Part shown: piece after piece, positions 1-7,140 of the stretch | Layout of the letters: the number at the start of each line of letters is the position of its first letter | Position numbering within the stretch: position 1 is the stretch's first letter | DNA from: Ktedonobacteraceae bacterium | GTDB taxonomy: Bacteria; Chloroflexota; Ktedonobacteria; Ktedonobacterales; Ktedonobacteraceae | NCBI GenBank assembly: GCA_014896635.1 | Contig: JADBKA010000032.1 | Coordinates: 1-30,434 of the forward strand | Reading direction: 5' to 3' | DNA length: 30,434 nucleotides | Position numbers and translations under genes: made by a program | The notes under the pieces: model-generated | What the model was told of the DNA's origin: nothing | Database searches by the model: none | What the model saw: only the letters and a program-made list of their open reading frames with translations

Positions 1-201
1 CAGACGAGGACGCAAACTTGGCTGTGGACGCGGGGTAAGACCAGAAAGGCTCCGGTCTTGAGGCGCCTACGGAGGAAGCAGCAACAACGAAATTCTTTGG
101 CAGGTGTATGCTTGCATACATTAGCCTATGAAAATTGGAGCAGAAAGTAGAACCGAGGCAACAAAAAACCACAGGCAAGCCTCGGAGAAGAGTATATCGC
201 T
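1..201. other. Upstream region of the first gene
   Basis: No complete gene is visible. On the plus strand, frame 3 reads eleven codons to a TAA at 36-38 and could be the C-terminal end of a gene that starts outside the window; this is too short to judge. A possible hairpin (AAGACC with GGTCTT, 11-nt loop) follows immediately, without a T-run. The rest holds the palindrome listed separately and a weak ribosome-binding stretch (GGAGAAG) before the ATG at 202. Confidence 0.3.
105..120. promoter_or_regulatory. 16-bp palindrome, possible operator
   Basis: TGTATGC-TT-GCATACA is a perfect inverted repeat with 7-bp arms, 81 bp upstream of the ATG at 202. Its size and symmetry fit a dimeric repressor site in the promoter region of the following gene. 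A -35-like TTGGCA (99-104) lies directly beside it, but no convincing -10 was found. The function is inferred from symmetry and position only. Confidence 0.4.
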
Positions 202-2244
202 ATGTCACGAAAACAGAAAACAGGTGATCACTTCGATAACAACAATACACACCACAACGAACAGATCGTACACAACATCAATGAGCCGCCAGCATACCGC
301 GTACAGGATATAGAGCGGCAAAGGACCAGAGAAGTGGCGATAGAAGATGAATTACTGGATGAGCAGAGAGCGCGCCGCGCGACAATGCCGCCCGCGCTTG
401 AATACGGCGAACGCTATCATGAGGCCGGCAAGCGCGATGTTGAGATGTATATTCGCACCTATAACACGTTGCTCAGAAGTTCGGTGGAAGTCAGCTTGAA
501 GGCGTTAGTGCAGGCACACTACAACATCAACTCTAGCCTGCATCCCGATGCGCGTTCCCCCTACCCGGATATGTCCGCGTTCATCTACAGCGTGCTGCGC
601 TTGCCGGCGGCAATCAAGCATTGCGAACTGGTCTTGCTAGGACAGTCGGAAGAGTTTTTCCAGCAGCAGGGTTTCAATATCGAAGACTGGCAGGCAGTCA
701 CGGCTCCGGCGCGCCGACGCAAGTGGTTCTATGATGGAGAGAAAACGCTAGCAGCCTATGTCGCCAGCATCAGCGATACGGATGATATCGTCCCCGTCCT
801 GGTCGCCTTTCAGATCGAGTGGAACAAGATCTACTACCTGCTCCACGCCGATCAGACCACCATGCAACTGCTGGAAACGTCGATTGACCGGCGCTCACCG
901 GTGTATGCCGAGATCAGCAAGGTTGTGCGCGAGCGCCTGCACATCGCCGCCGACGACTGGCAGCGCCTGGAAGTGATCTGGGGCGATCACCTGTGGCAGA
1001 ACCTGCACTACATCGGCACACAGCGCAAGAATTTCTCACTGCGTATGCTTGGTGGCTCACACGTTGGCTATGTGCGCGCCACGCACAAGTGGTGGGTCCC
1101 CGTCAATGACCTGCTCAATAAACTGGGACTGCAAAATCGACCGATCTACTTCGTCTCCAGCAATACCCACAGCATTGTCAACCTGGTGTCAGGGGCAGTC
1201 ATACGGCATGAGGACGAACTGGTCGATTTTGCGCTACATGGGCCGGACCCCTACCTGGCGGAAGAGTGCCGCAAGCTGCAAGAGGGACTGGTGCCAGGCA
1301 ACTGGCAAAACTTCCTCTACTTTGTGGCACGCGAATGGATACGCACCACGCCCGCCGGCAAAGAGTTCGTACGCAATCGTATCCGCGAAGATCAGGAACG
1401 GGGCATCTGGTACGTCACCGCGCGGCACGGCCTGGAGATCGACGCGCAGATTATCGAGCTGGCAAAGCTACAACCCCTGGATATCGACCATCGCTGCCGC
1501 ATGCCGCACCTGGACTACCTGGCACAGAGCGATGCCGTCATACTCAATATCGACTACCCGCTAGGGATGGCCGCCTATCGTATAATGCGCGAGATCATGG
1601 AGAACGTCTCGCACATTCGCGGCATCTACATCCTGGGCAAGGCCGCCACGCTCAACGGCAGCATTGGCGATGTGATGATCTCCAATGCCGTACTTGATGA
1701 ACACAGCCAGAACACCTACTGGCTGGATAACTGCTTCACCGCGCAAGATGTCCAGCCCTACCTGATCTATGGCTCGGTGCTCGATAACCAGAAGGCAGTC
1801 TCAGCCAAAGGCACCTACCTGCAAAACCGCCAGTACCTGGACTTCTACTACCAGGCCAACTATACGGTTGTCGAGATGGAGAGCGGTCCCTACCTGGACG
1901 CAATCTATGAGGACCAGTACATGACGCGCTATCCCACTGGCGAACATATCAACGTCGCTCGCCTGCCCTACGACCTGGGCATCCTGCACTACGCCTCTGA
2001 TACTCCCTACACACGCAGCAAGAATCTGGGCGCCGGCAGCCTCTCCTACTTTGGCATGGACTCGACCTACGGCTGCTCCGTCGCCATCGTGCGGCGCATC
2101 TTCGAGAACGAGATCCGCGCCATCGAGAGAAAGCTACACGAACAGAGGAGAATAGCAGAACAGGCAGAGCAGCAAGCGACTCCATCAGAGCCAGCTCCCC
2201 AGGAGAGAGAACCGGCAAAAGAACAGGCGGAAACAAAGGTGTGA
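202..2244 (+). CDS. Large uncharacterised protein with nucleoside-phosphorylase-like C-terminal part
   Basis: A 680-residue protein without signal peptide or membrane segment. The N-terminal ~45 residues are polar and rich in Asn, His and Gln, probably disordered. Residues ~60-380 are mixed helical and unrecognised. Residues ~440-630 resemble the nucleoside phosphorylase fold: a glycine-containing turn (GKAATLNGSIGD, about 479-490) followed by V-E-M-E-S-G-P-Y at 557-564, similar to the conserved Met-Glu stretch that contacts the ribose in purine and uridine phosphorylases. The charged C-terminal ~45 residues (Glu, Gln, Arg, Ala) look like a coiled coil or disordered tail. A nucleoside- or nucleotide-sugar-binding role is inferred, and the catalytic reaction cannot be assigned. 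The ATG at 202 was chosen because an overlapping ORF from 128 is in another frame and lacks protein-like composition. It appears monocistronic and is followed by a hairpin. Confidence 0.75.
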   Translation: MSRKQKTGDHFDNNNTHHNEQIVHNINEPPAYRVQDIERQRTREVAIEDELLDEQRARRATMPPALEYGERYHEAGKRDVEMYIRTYNTLLRSSVEVSLKALVQAHYNINSSLHPDARSPYPDMSAFIYSVLRLPAAIKHCELVLLGQSEEFFQQQGFNIEDWQAVTAPARRRKWFYDGEKTLAAYVASISDTDDIVPVLVAFQIEWNKIYYLLHADQTTMQLLETSIDRRSPVYAEISKVVRERLHIAADDWQRLEVIWGDHLWQNLHYIGTQRKNFSLRMLGGSHVGYVRATHKWWVPVNDLLNKLGLQNRPIYFVSSNTHSIVNLVSGAVIRHEDELVDFALHGPDPYLAEECRKLQEGLVPGNWQNFLYFVAREWIRTTPAGKEFVRNRIREDQERGIWYVTARHGLEIDAQIIELAKLQPLDIDHRCRMPHLDYLAQSDAVILNIDYPLGMAAYRIMREIMENVSHIRGIYILGKAATLNGSIGDVMISNAVLDEHSQNTYWLDNCFTAQDVQPYLIYGSVLDNQKAVSAKGTYLQNRQYLDFYYQANYTVVEMESGPYLDAIYEDQYMTRYPTGEHINVARLPYDLGILHYASDTPYTRSKNLGAGSLSYFGMDSTYGCSVAIVRRIFENEIRAIERKLHEQRRIAEQAEQQATPSEPAPQEREPAKEQAETKV

Positions 2245-2267
2245 GCCTGCTGGATTAGCGAGCAGGC
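2245..2267 (+). terminator. Hairpin directly after the stop codon
   Basis: GCCTGCT and AGCAGGC pair perfectly (7 bp) around a 9-nt loop, beginning at the base after the TGA at 2242-2244. Only a short GCTTT follows, so intrinsic termination would be weak. A second hairpin (2276-2301: AGTCC/GGACT and GGGAAG/CTTCCC arms, 2-nt loop) lies just downstream, and the pair may act together. Confidence 0.45.
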
Positions 2268-2272
2268 GCTTT

Positions 2273-2453
2273 GGAAGTCCAGGGAAGAACTTCCCCGGAC
2301 TCCTCCAGACATCCTGAACTTCCTTGCCGTATAGCGAGCATAATCGCGTCTATGCACCTCTTGCGCGACGGGTCACCCGGCGCACATAGGCGAAGGTCCA
2401 GACGATTGCCAGTACCGTCACTCCTCCCGTCATGAAAGGCTCCCTGGACTTCC
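2273..2453. repeat. 181-bp segment bounded by 13-bp perfect inverted repeats
   Basis: GGAAGTCCAGGGA at 2273-2285 is the exact reverse complement of TCCCTGGACTTCC at 2441-2453. The segment between holds a tiny minus-strand ORF and no other gene. The arms resemble the TCCAGGG/CCCTGGA core of the GC-rich dispersed repeat seen elsewhere in the window. This could be a small non-autonomous (MITE-like) element or two repeat copies in opposite orientation. No clear target-site duplication was found. Confidence 0.45.
2350..2433 (-). CDS. Possible 27-residue membrane peptide
   Basis: The ORF runs from an ATG at 2433 to a TAG at 2350. The peptide begins M-T-G-G, has a hydrophobic stretch of about 14 residues (V-T-V-L-A-I-V-W-T-F-A-Y-V) and ends with an Arg-rich tail, the pattern of a single-pass membrane peptide with a cytoplasmic basic end. 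A ribosome-binding-like GGGAG lies 6 nt before the ATG, but it is part of the inverted-repeat arm, so the apparent signal may be coincidental. It could also be the decayed end of a larger gene. Nothing similar is recognised. Confidence 0.25.
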   Translation of the reverse strand: MTGGVTVLAIVWTFAYVRRVTRRARGA

Positions 2454-2486
2454 ATGCTGGTGATCGCTTTTCAAACAGCTTCGATC

Positions 2487-3956
2487 TTATTTTGCTGGTG
2501 TAAGAGTGAGCTGGGCCATGAACTGGCCGTGAATGTAGGCAGTCAGGGTGCCAGCCTCGCCGGGTACAGGATCGACAGTCTCATTGTGATCCAGATCGAC
2601 CCCATTAAGAGTATGATCAGCAAGGGTGACAATCTCCTGCACTTTCCCTTGATCGCTAGAACCGCCGAGCAGGGTCAGAGCATCCTGATCAATAGTTGTC
2701 ACCCAATTTGTTATGTTGTCGGTCGCAATGGCGACGTGCCGGGCGTGAATCTTGATGGTGTCGGTGGCATCCGCCGACTGCGCCGCCAGGCCGGCATGGG
2801 CCGCTGACTCAGCTATATAGCTATTCTTGCCGAGCAGGCCATGCCCGTCGTTCTGTACAGTGACGTTCAGACCCGTACAATCACCCGGCAACTGGCGGGT
2901 ATGCTGCCCGTTTTTGCCCTCGACCAGGTTGAGCATACTCTGCGCGGCACACTGAACGGCAAAGGTATTGTTGCTAGCAGCAGCATTCTTCAGCAGCAGA
3001 GCCTGGGCGTTAAGCTGGCGCGCCTGATCGCGTAGACCAACCAGCAAGCCGATTTTATTCGGCGTGGACGGGAAACTGAACAGCAGATGTTTGATATGCA
3101 CAAATGCCAGAGGTGGAAATTTCCCGACGAGCACCTGTTTGCCGGTCGGGACACTGGCATCACCCTGCTCCTGAGTGATCAGTACGATATTGCCAGCTCC
3201 CAGCAGGTTTGTGGTGCCGGCAGTGGCATTGAGCACATAGGCGTTGTTCTGCTGCGTCAGTTTGCCCAGTGCGACGGCATGCTCATCCGACTCGTTTACA
3301 AGCCAGGCGTTATACTGGGAGTTCGCAGGCGGAGCCGCGAGGCCGGTAGCAACAACCTTGACGGCATTGGTCAGCCCTTGCCCATTCTGAGCATCACTGA
3401 ACGAAATGCTCGCCTGAACTCCAGGGGGTGCCGCACCACTCGTGGCAGCAGTGGCCTGGCCTTTCCCCCCCGCCCCGTTATTTGCTCCGCCAGTTCCCGG
3501 ACCTGTTCCCGCACGCAGATTGAACAGAATGCTCACCCCGGTGGCAAGAATAGCGACCACCAGGACAAGGACAATGGCGAGTGACACTATTTGCTTGCTC
3601 CCCAGGCGAGGAGGTCTGGAAGGAGGGGCAGAGGGGTGCGGTGTAACCCTGGTCCCTGCCACCTGTGGAGGTGTCGAGACTGACCAGGCTTGTTGATTCT
3701 GGGCCTGATGAGACGGCGGGTACTGCGACCAGGAGCGTTGATCTTGAGCCTGGTAAGACGGCGGGTACTGCGCGCCGGCAGCTTGCTCCGGCGCGAAGCT
3801 CGGAGGATTGCGCCGCGCATCCTGTCCGATAGGAGACTCTCTGGACGGCTCGACGACCGTCGCGCCAAAGGCATTGATAGGTACCACTTGATTGCCGCAA
3901 TTCCCGCAGAACAATGCCCCGGGTTCCAGCGGTGCCTGGCATCTTGGACAGACCAT
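2487..3956 (-). CDS. Zinc-ribbon, single-pass membrane protein with extracytoplasmic domain
   Basis: A 489-residue protein read from the ATG at 3956, where a GGGAGAG lies 7 nt upstream and the zinc ribbon starts immediately; the upstream extension in the same frame lacks such a signal. Residues 3-20 form a CxxC...CxxC zinc ribbon. Residues 30-118 are Pro/Gln/Ser-rich and contain a 15-residue direct repeat (about 63-77 and 78-92, both Q-Y-P-P-S-x-Q-A-Q). Residues ~122-146 are one membrane helix, followed by a Gly/Ala linker and a large domain that should lie outside. Its first part (about 195-275, with N-A-W-L-V and A-L-G-K-L-T) resembles the extracytoplasmic region of RskA-type anti-sigma-K factors, which is a weak similarity. 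The C-terminal ~200 residues are unrecognised and have a Cys pair that could form a disulfide. The function is unknown; sensing or envelope-stress signalling is a guess. Confidence 0.7.
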   Translation of the reverse strand: MVCPRCQAPLEPGALFCGNCGNQVVPINAFGATVVEPSRESPIGQDARRNPPSFAPEQAAGAQYPPSYQAQDQRSWSQYPPSHQAQNQQAWSVSTPPQVAGTRVTPHPSAPPSRPPRLGSKQIVSLAIVLVLVVAILATGVSILFNLRAGTGPGTGGANNGAGGKGQATAATSGAAPPGVQASISFSDAQNGQGLTNAVKVVATGLAAPPANSQYNAWLVNESDEHAVALGKLTQQNNAYVLNATAGTTNLLGAGNIVLITQEQGDASVPTGKQVLVGKFPPLAFVHIKHLLFSFPSTPNKIGLLVGLRDQARQLNAQALLLKNAAASNNTFAVQCAAQSMLNLVEGKNGQHTRQLPGDCTGLNVTVQNDGHGLLGKNSYIAESAAHAGLAAQSADATDTIKIHARHVAIATDNITNWVTTIDQDALTLLGGSSDQGKVQEIVTLADHTLNGVDLDHNETVDPVPGEAGTLTAYIHGQFMAQLTLTPAK

Positions 3957-4240
3957 AATTCTCTCTCCCTGCCGGTCATAAGTGCTATCTACCACAATAT
4001 ACTCGATGTTTTTCTTACTGATGAGTCAGGTAATAAATCCGGCTATGCTGTCCCCAAGTATACCACTCAGGAGACCAGCGCGACGTGGGTAATATTACGT
4101 ATTTTCAGCAGGTCACTCCTTCTTTTTCTCTGCTTCCCTGTTAAAGAACATTGAGAAAAGTGAGTTTTCGGGGGACACTTCGCTCCACTGCGTAGGGACT
4201 CGGCGAATCCCGCCAGGAGGGCAAAGCCCTCCTGGACCTT
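3957..4240. other. Intergenic region between minus-strand genes
   Basis: It holds no gene. The part nearest 3957 carries the ribosome-binding site of the zinc-ribbon gene. The middle is AT-richer and should contain that gene's promoter, although no well-matched -35/-10 pair stands out. The part from 4171 is a copy of the dispersed repeat. Confidence 0.4.
4171..4237 (+). repeat. Dispersed GC-rich repeat, copy 1
   Basis: It begins with GGGGGACAC, has a variable middle, and ends with CCCGCCAGGAGGGC-AAA-GCCCTCCTGGAC. The 10-bp perfect stem with 3-nt loop lies at 4213-4235. It sits 5 bp from the stop of the cytochrome-b-like gene (4241), so its hairpin could mark the 3' end of that operon's transcript, although no T-run follows on the minus strand. 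The closest relative is at 29484-29541. Confidence 0.65.
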
Positions 4241-5146
4241 TTAGCTGCCGGCGACATTGACAAGATGAAAGACGTTAACGAGTAACTCCATAGCGGCATG
4301 ATAGGCGATGACCAGCAGGGAGATGCTTGCCAACACCATATGGGCGGTGCGCCAGGTACGAATAATGGAACGCGCGCGCCGCTGCCGTTGAAGAGATTGC
4401 ACCAGTTGAGCGCGCCGGCTCAGCGTCTCACAGGCACGCCGGAAATCGCTCTGTTCGCCAGCAGGCAGGGCCGGCAGGCCCGAAACATCGAATGCAGCTC
4501 CGGCATCAATAGCCTGAAGACAGTATTGCTTGAACGGCTCTGATTTGCCGGCACAGAGCCGCTCGACCGTATATTCCAGTTCAAGGATCTGCTCTTCCAG
4601 GGCGCTCGCAATCCCTACGCCGTTGGCGCTGGCATCGCGGGCAATGACACGAGCCTGCCACAGATCAATCAGGCGACCGGCGATACCACTCACAACAAGA
4701 AAAATCAGAGCGATCAGTGCAGCGGTCGCCCAGTAGGCATCGGTGAGGCAACCGAGATTCTGGCAGTAATCGTGAGTGATACGAATGAAGTTCTCGTGTA
4801 GCAGGACGAGGAGAATAGTCGTAATGCCAATCCACGTGTGCATCCATAGCCAGTCCTGCACTTTGCCCGGCAGCCCGCGCGCGAAGCGGCGGCGCAGCGT
4901 GTAGGCGGCGGTTCCCAGGATCAGCACAAACGCAATGATGCCAAAAAGGCGCAGCGGATCATCAAACGGGCCGGGAGCCTGCTGTGTACGCACGGCAATC
5001 AGATACCAGGCGAAAATCGCCAGAAAGAGCAGCAGCGCTCCCGCCAGCCAGTACCATTTTGCCTTCGAGGCCGGCGAGTTCCAGATACGCCGCAGTGGGC
5101 GCCCCGCTTGCTGAATCGCCTGAGGTGTTTTTGTTGCTACAGACAT
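4241..5146 (-). CDS. Dihaem cytochrome-b-like membrane protein
   Basis: A 301-residue integral membrane protein with about five membrane helices (roughly 32-52, 66-84, 100-120, 138-160, 268-294). Two helices each carry two His exactly 14 residues apart: H103/H117 and H269/H283. Paired His at this spacing on two helices is how cytochrome b of bc-type complexes and related four-helix b cytochromes bind two haems across the membrane. A soluble helical insertion (about 165-262) precedes the last helix. The ATG at 5146 is preferred because GGGAG lies 6 nt upstream; a GTG eight codons earlier overlaps the stop of the preceding gene. It is the last gene of the four-gene operon and probably moves electrons between its cytoplasmic Fe-S and flavin partners and the Rieske domain or quinone pool. 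The haem number is inferred; a ferric-reductase-like protein is the alternative. Confidence 0.7.
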   Translation of the reverse strand: MSVATKTPQAIQQAGRPLRRIWNSPASKAKWYWLAGALLLFLAIFAWYLIAVRTQQAPGPFDDPLRLFGIIAFVLILGTAAYTLRRRFARGLPGKVQDWLWMHTWIGITTILLVLLHENFIRITHDYCQNLGCLTDAYWATAALIALIFLVVSGIAGRLIDLWQARVIARDASANGVGIASALEEQILELEYTVERLCAGKSEPFKQYCLQAIDAGAAFDVSGLPALPAGEQSDFRRACETLSRRAQLVQSLQRQRRARSIIRTWRTAHMVLASISLLVIAYHAAMELLVNVFHLVNVAGS

Positions 5147-5166
5147 CGTGTTCTCCCTCTCCTGGT

Positions 5167-7116
5167 TCACTTCGCGCGTTTGCGCAGAATATCTTCGGTT
5201 GAGCCGAAGAAGGTGATCGGATTGACGCGGATAGCCGCTCCGGTCGGACAGGCCTGGACGCAGGCTTGATTATCGTAGCCGGCGCAGAGGTCGCATTTGA
5301 TCGCTACTTTTTTGCGCAATTCACCAAAAGCGTCGGGCGGTTGCTGTACATTGAGAGGTCCGGGAGCGGGTGCCATCGGCAGGAACTTGCGCCCGCGTTC
5401 TTTACCGGCGCCTCTTTTGAAAAAGCTGGTAAAGCGTTCCCAGGAGTGCTGTGCGGCGGCATCTTCTTCATCATCCAGCGTCATGATTGAGATGTTATCG
5501 TAGGGACAGCGTTCGGCACAGATGCCGCAACCAATGCAACTCTCGGTGATATAGACCTCGCCGCTCGGCAAGCGAGCAATACCGGCGCGGCTGCACAGCA
5601 TACACACCGGGTCCTGGCATTGCCGGCAGGCAGTGGCGATGCTGATGTTGCCCACAACCATGCCTTTGCGATTCATGCGTGAATGGCCGTGACGGCGCGC
5701 ACAGGCTTCTTCACATTCATTACAATGAATGCACTTGTCGAGGTCGATGACGAGCACCTCGGTGCCTTCGACGACACCACCGCCAACGAGCGAGTGCAGA
5801 CCGGCCCGCGCTTCAGCATCCGAGATGGGATTGACTTCTTCTTTTTGCGCTTGGTGTGTGATCTCAAACGGCTCGAAGACGGCGCTGTAGGCAGCCCTGG
5901 TAGCGTCGCGGTAGAGTTGCAGGCGCTCGTAGAATCGCTGTTTTACTTCGGGATAGCGAGCAAAGAGCGCCAGCAGCACATGGCGCGGGATTTCAGCGAC
6001 AGTGGTACGTGTAATTGAGGTCACGGTAACGGCGCGGCGGTCGCCGAGCATATCCAGTCCGCCGGCGAAGTAGTCGCCGCTCTGGCGATAGGCGATGATG
6101 CGCTCATCGCTTTTATTGCGTCCGGTACCGGCAGCCGTGCGGCGGGCAACTTTCACGAAACCATCGAGCAGGATATGCAGCGATTCGCGGCCCGGCTGCG
6201 AACTGGCGTCCTCACCAAAAAGCCGCGCATCGCGCTCGTAGCGCCTGACCTGGGCCTGCTCCGCCAGGTACCTGACATCGACCCCCGCCATGCCCTGGAA
6301 CAGAGCCAGACGTTTGAGAATCGCCTCGATTGAGCGCGTGATGTGCAACTTATCGAAGAAGCTCTGAACTGCTGGCACTATTTCCATCAGGCGCTGCATA
6401 ACCTGCTCCGGCACTTCCAGCACGACCGCAGCGGTCTGAGCACGCGCCGTCGTGTTCCGCTGCTGGCCGGTCAGCATCCCGTGCTCCCCCATATACTCGC
6501 CGCGCCTGAGCACCGCCACTGGCAGCTCGCGGCCATCGGGTCCCAGTGAAGAGAGTTCAAAGCGGCCTTCCAGGATGAAGTAGATCTCGCGCCCAAATTC
6601 GCCCTCACGCAGCACCACTGAGCCTGGCAGGAGCGTGAGCAGTTTGGAAGTGGCGACAAAGTGCAGCAGGTAGTTGTCAGGCACAAGTTGCGCATCGCTA
6701 AACATCGGCTGCTCGCGCAGGCGACTCAGCAGCAACTGGATATTCCAGCCGGGCGGGAGATAGCCGAGCACGCGCGTCATATCCACCTTGCCATCCCAGG
6801 GAATGCCCAGGCGCTGCTTGAGCGAGAGCAGGAGCAGGTCACGGTGGTTGTCAACCGGGCAGACGGGGACGCACGAACCACACATCACACACTCATCTAC
6901 AAAGCGCGCGACATGCGGCTCGATCTCGTCCGAGATGGTCGCACGGTTGAGATCGGCGATGTTGACCATCGCTGACAACGGTACCGGGCAGGCGCGCATG
7001 CAGCGGTCGCAGCCGATACACATATCTATCTCGAAACGTACCTCTTCTTCGGTGAGTGGGCGTACGTTTATCCGGTGAATCAGCCCCACAGCAAATTGTT
7101 TTGCCGATTGTTGCAT
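5167..7116 (-). CDS. Fusion of ferredoxin, two cNMP-binding domains and a DmsB-like four-cluster ferredoxin
   Basis: A 649-residue soluble protein. Residues 33-87 form a two-[4Fe-4S] ferredoxin (C33, C36, C39, C43 and C76, C79, C82, C86, each followed by Pro). Residues ~155-265 and ~285-405 are two CRP/FNR-type cyclic-nucleotide-binding domains: the first has a cassette G-E-Y-M-G-E-H-G-M-L with an Arg (R-N-T-T-A), the second the more divergent G-D-Y-F-A-G-G. No DNA-binding helix-turn-helix follows. Residues ~455-640 carry four cysteine groups of the DmsB/PsrB/HybA type (CIHCNECEEAC, CRQCQDPVC, CIGCGICAERCP, CDLCAGYDNQAC...CP), predicting four more clusters. It starts 24 bp after the FAD-reductase gene, and its end contains the ribosome-binding site of the cytochrome-b-like gene. 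The likely role is an electron wire between flavin and membrane, with flow or assembly tuned by nucleotide binding. Confidence 0.85.
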   Translation of the reverse strand: MQQSAKQFAVGLIHRINVRPLTEEEVRFEIDMCIGCDRCMRACPVPLSAMVNIADLNRATISDEIEPHVARFVDECVMCGSCVPVCPVDNHRDLLLLSLKQRLGIPWDGKVDMTRVLGYLPPGWNIQLLLSRLREQPMFSDAQLVPDNYLLHFVATSKLLTLLPGSVVLREGEFGREIYFILEGRFELSSLGPDGRELPVAVLRRGEYMGEHGMLTGQQRNTTARAQTAAVVLEVPEQVMQRLMEIVPAVQSFFDKLHITRSIEAILKRLALFQGMAGVDVRYLAEQAQVRRYERDARLFGEDASSQPGRESLHILLDGFVKVARRTAAGTGRNKSDERIIAYRQSGDYFAGGLDMLGDRRAVTVTSITRTTVAEIPRHVLLALFARYPEVKQRFYERLQLYRDATRAAYSAVFEPFEITHQAQKEEVNPISDAEARAGLHSLVGGGVVEGTEVLVIDLDKCIHCNECEEACARRHGHSRMNRKGMVVGNISIATACRQCQDPVCMLCSRAGIARLPSGEVYITESCIGCGICAERCPYDNISIMTLDDEEDAAAQHSWERFTSFFKRGAGKERGRKFLPMAPAPGPLNVQQPPDAFGELRKKVAIKCDLCAGYDNQACVQACPTGAAIRVNPITFFGSTEDILRKRAK

Positions 7117-7140
7117 CGTTTTCCCTTTTTGATGAGAACT

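Noticed and set aside
1049..1564. Plus-strand frame of 171 codons inside the first gene
   Set aside because: Composition (Trp, Ser, Thr and Arg excess) is that of a shifted frame and it has no ribosome-binding site; the 680-residue frame explains the sequence.
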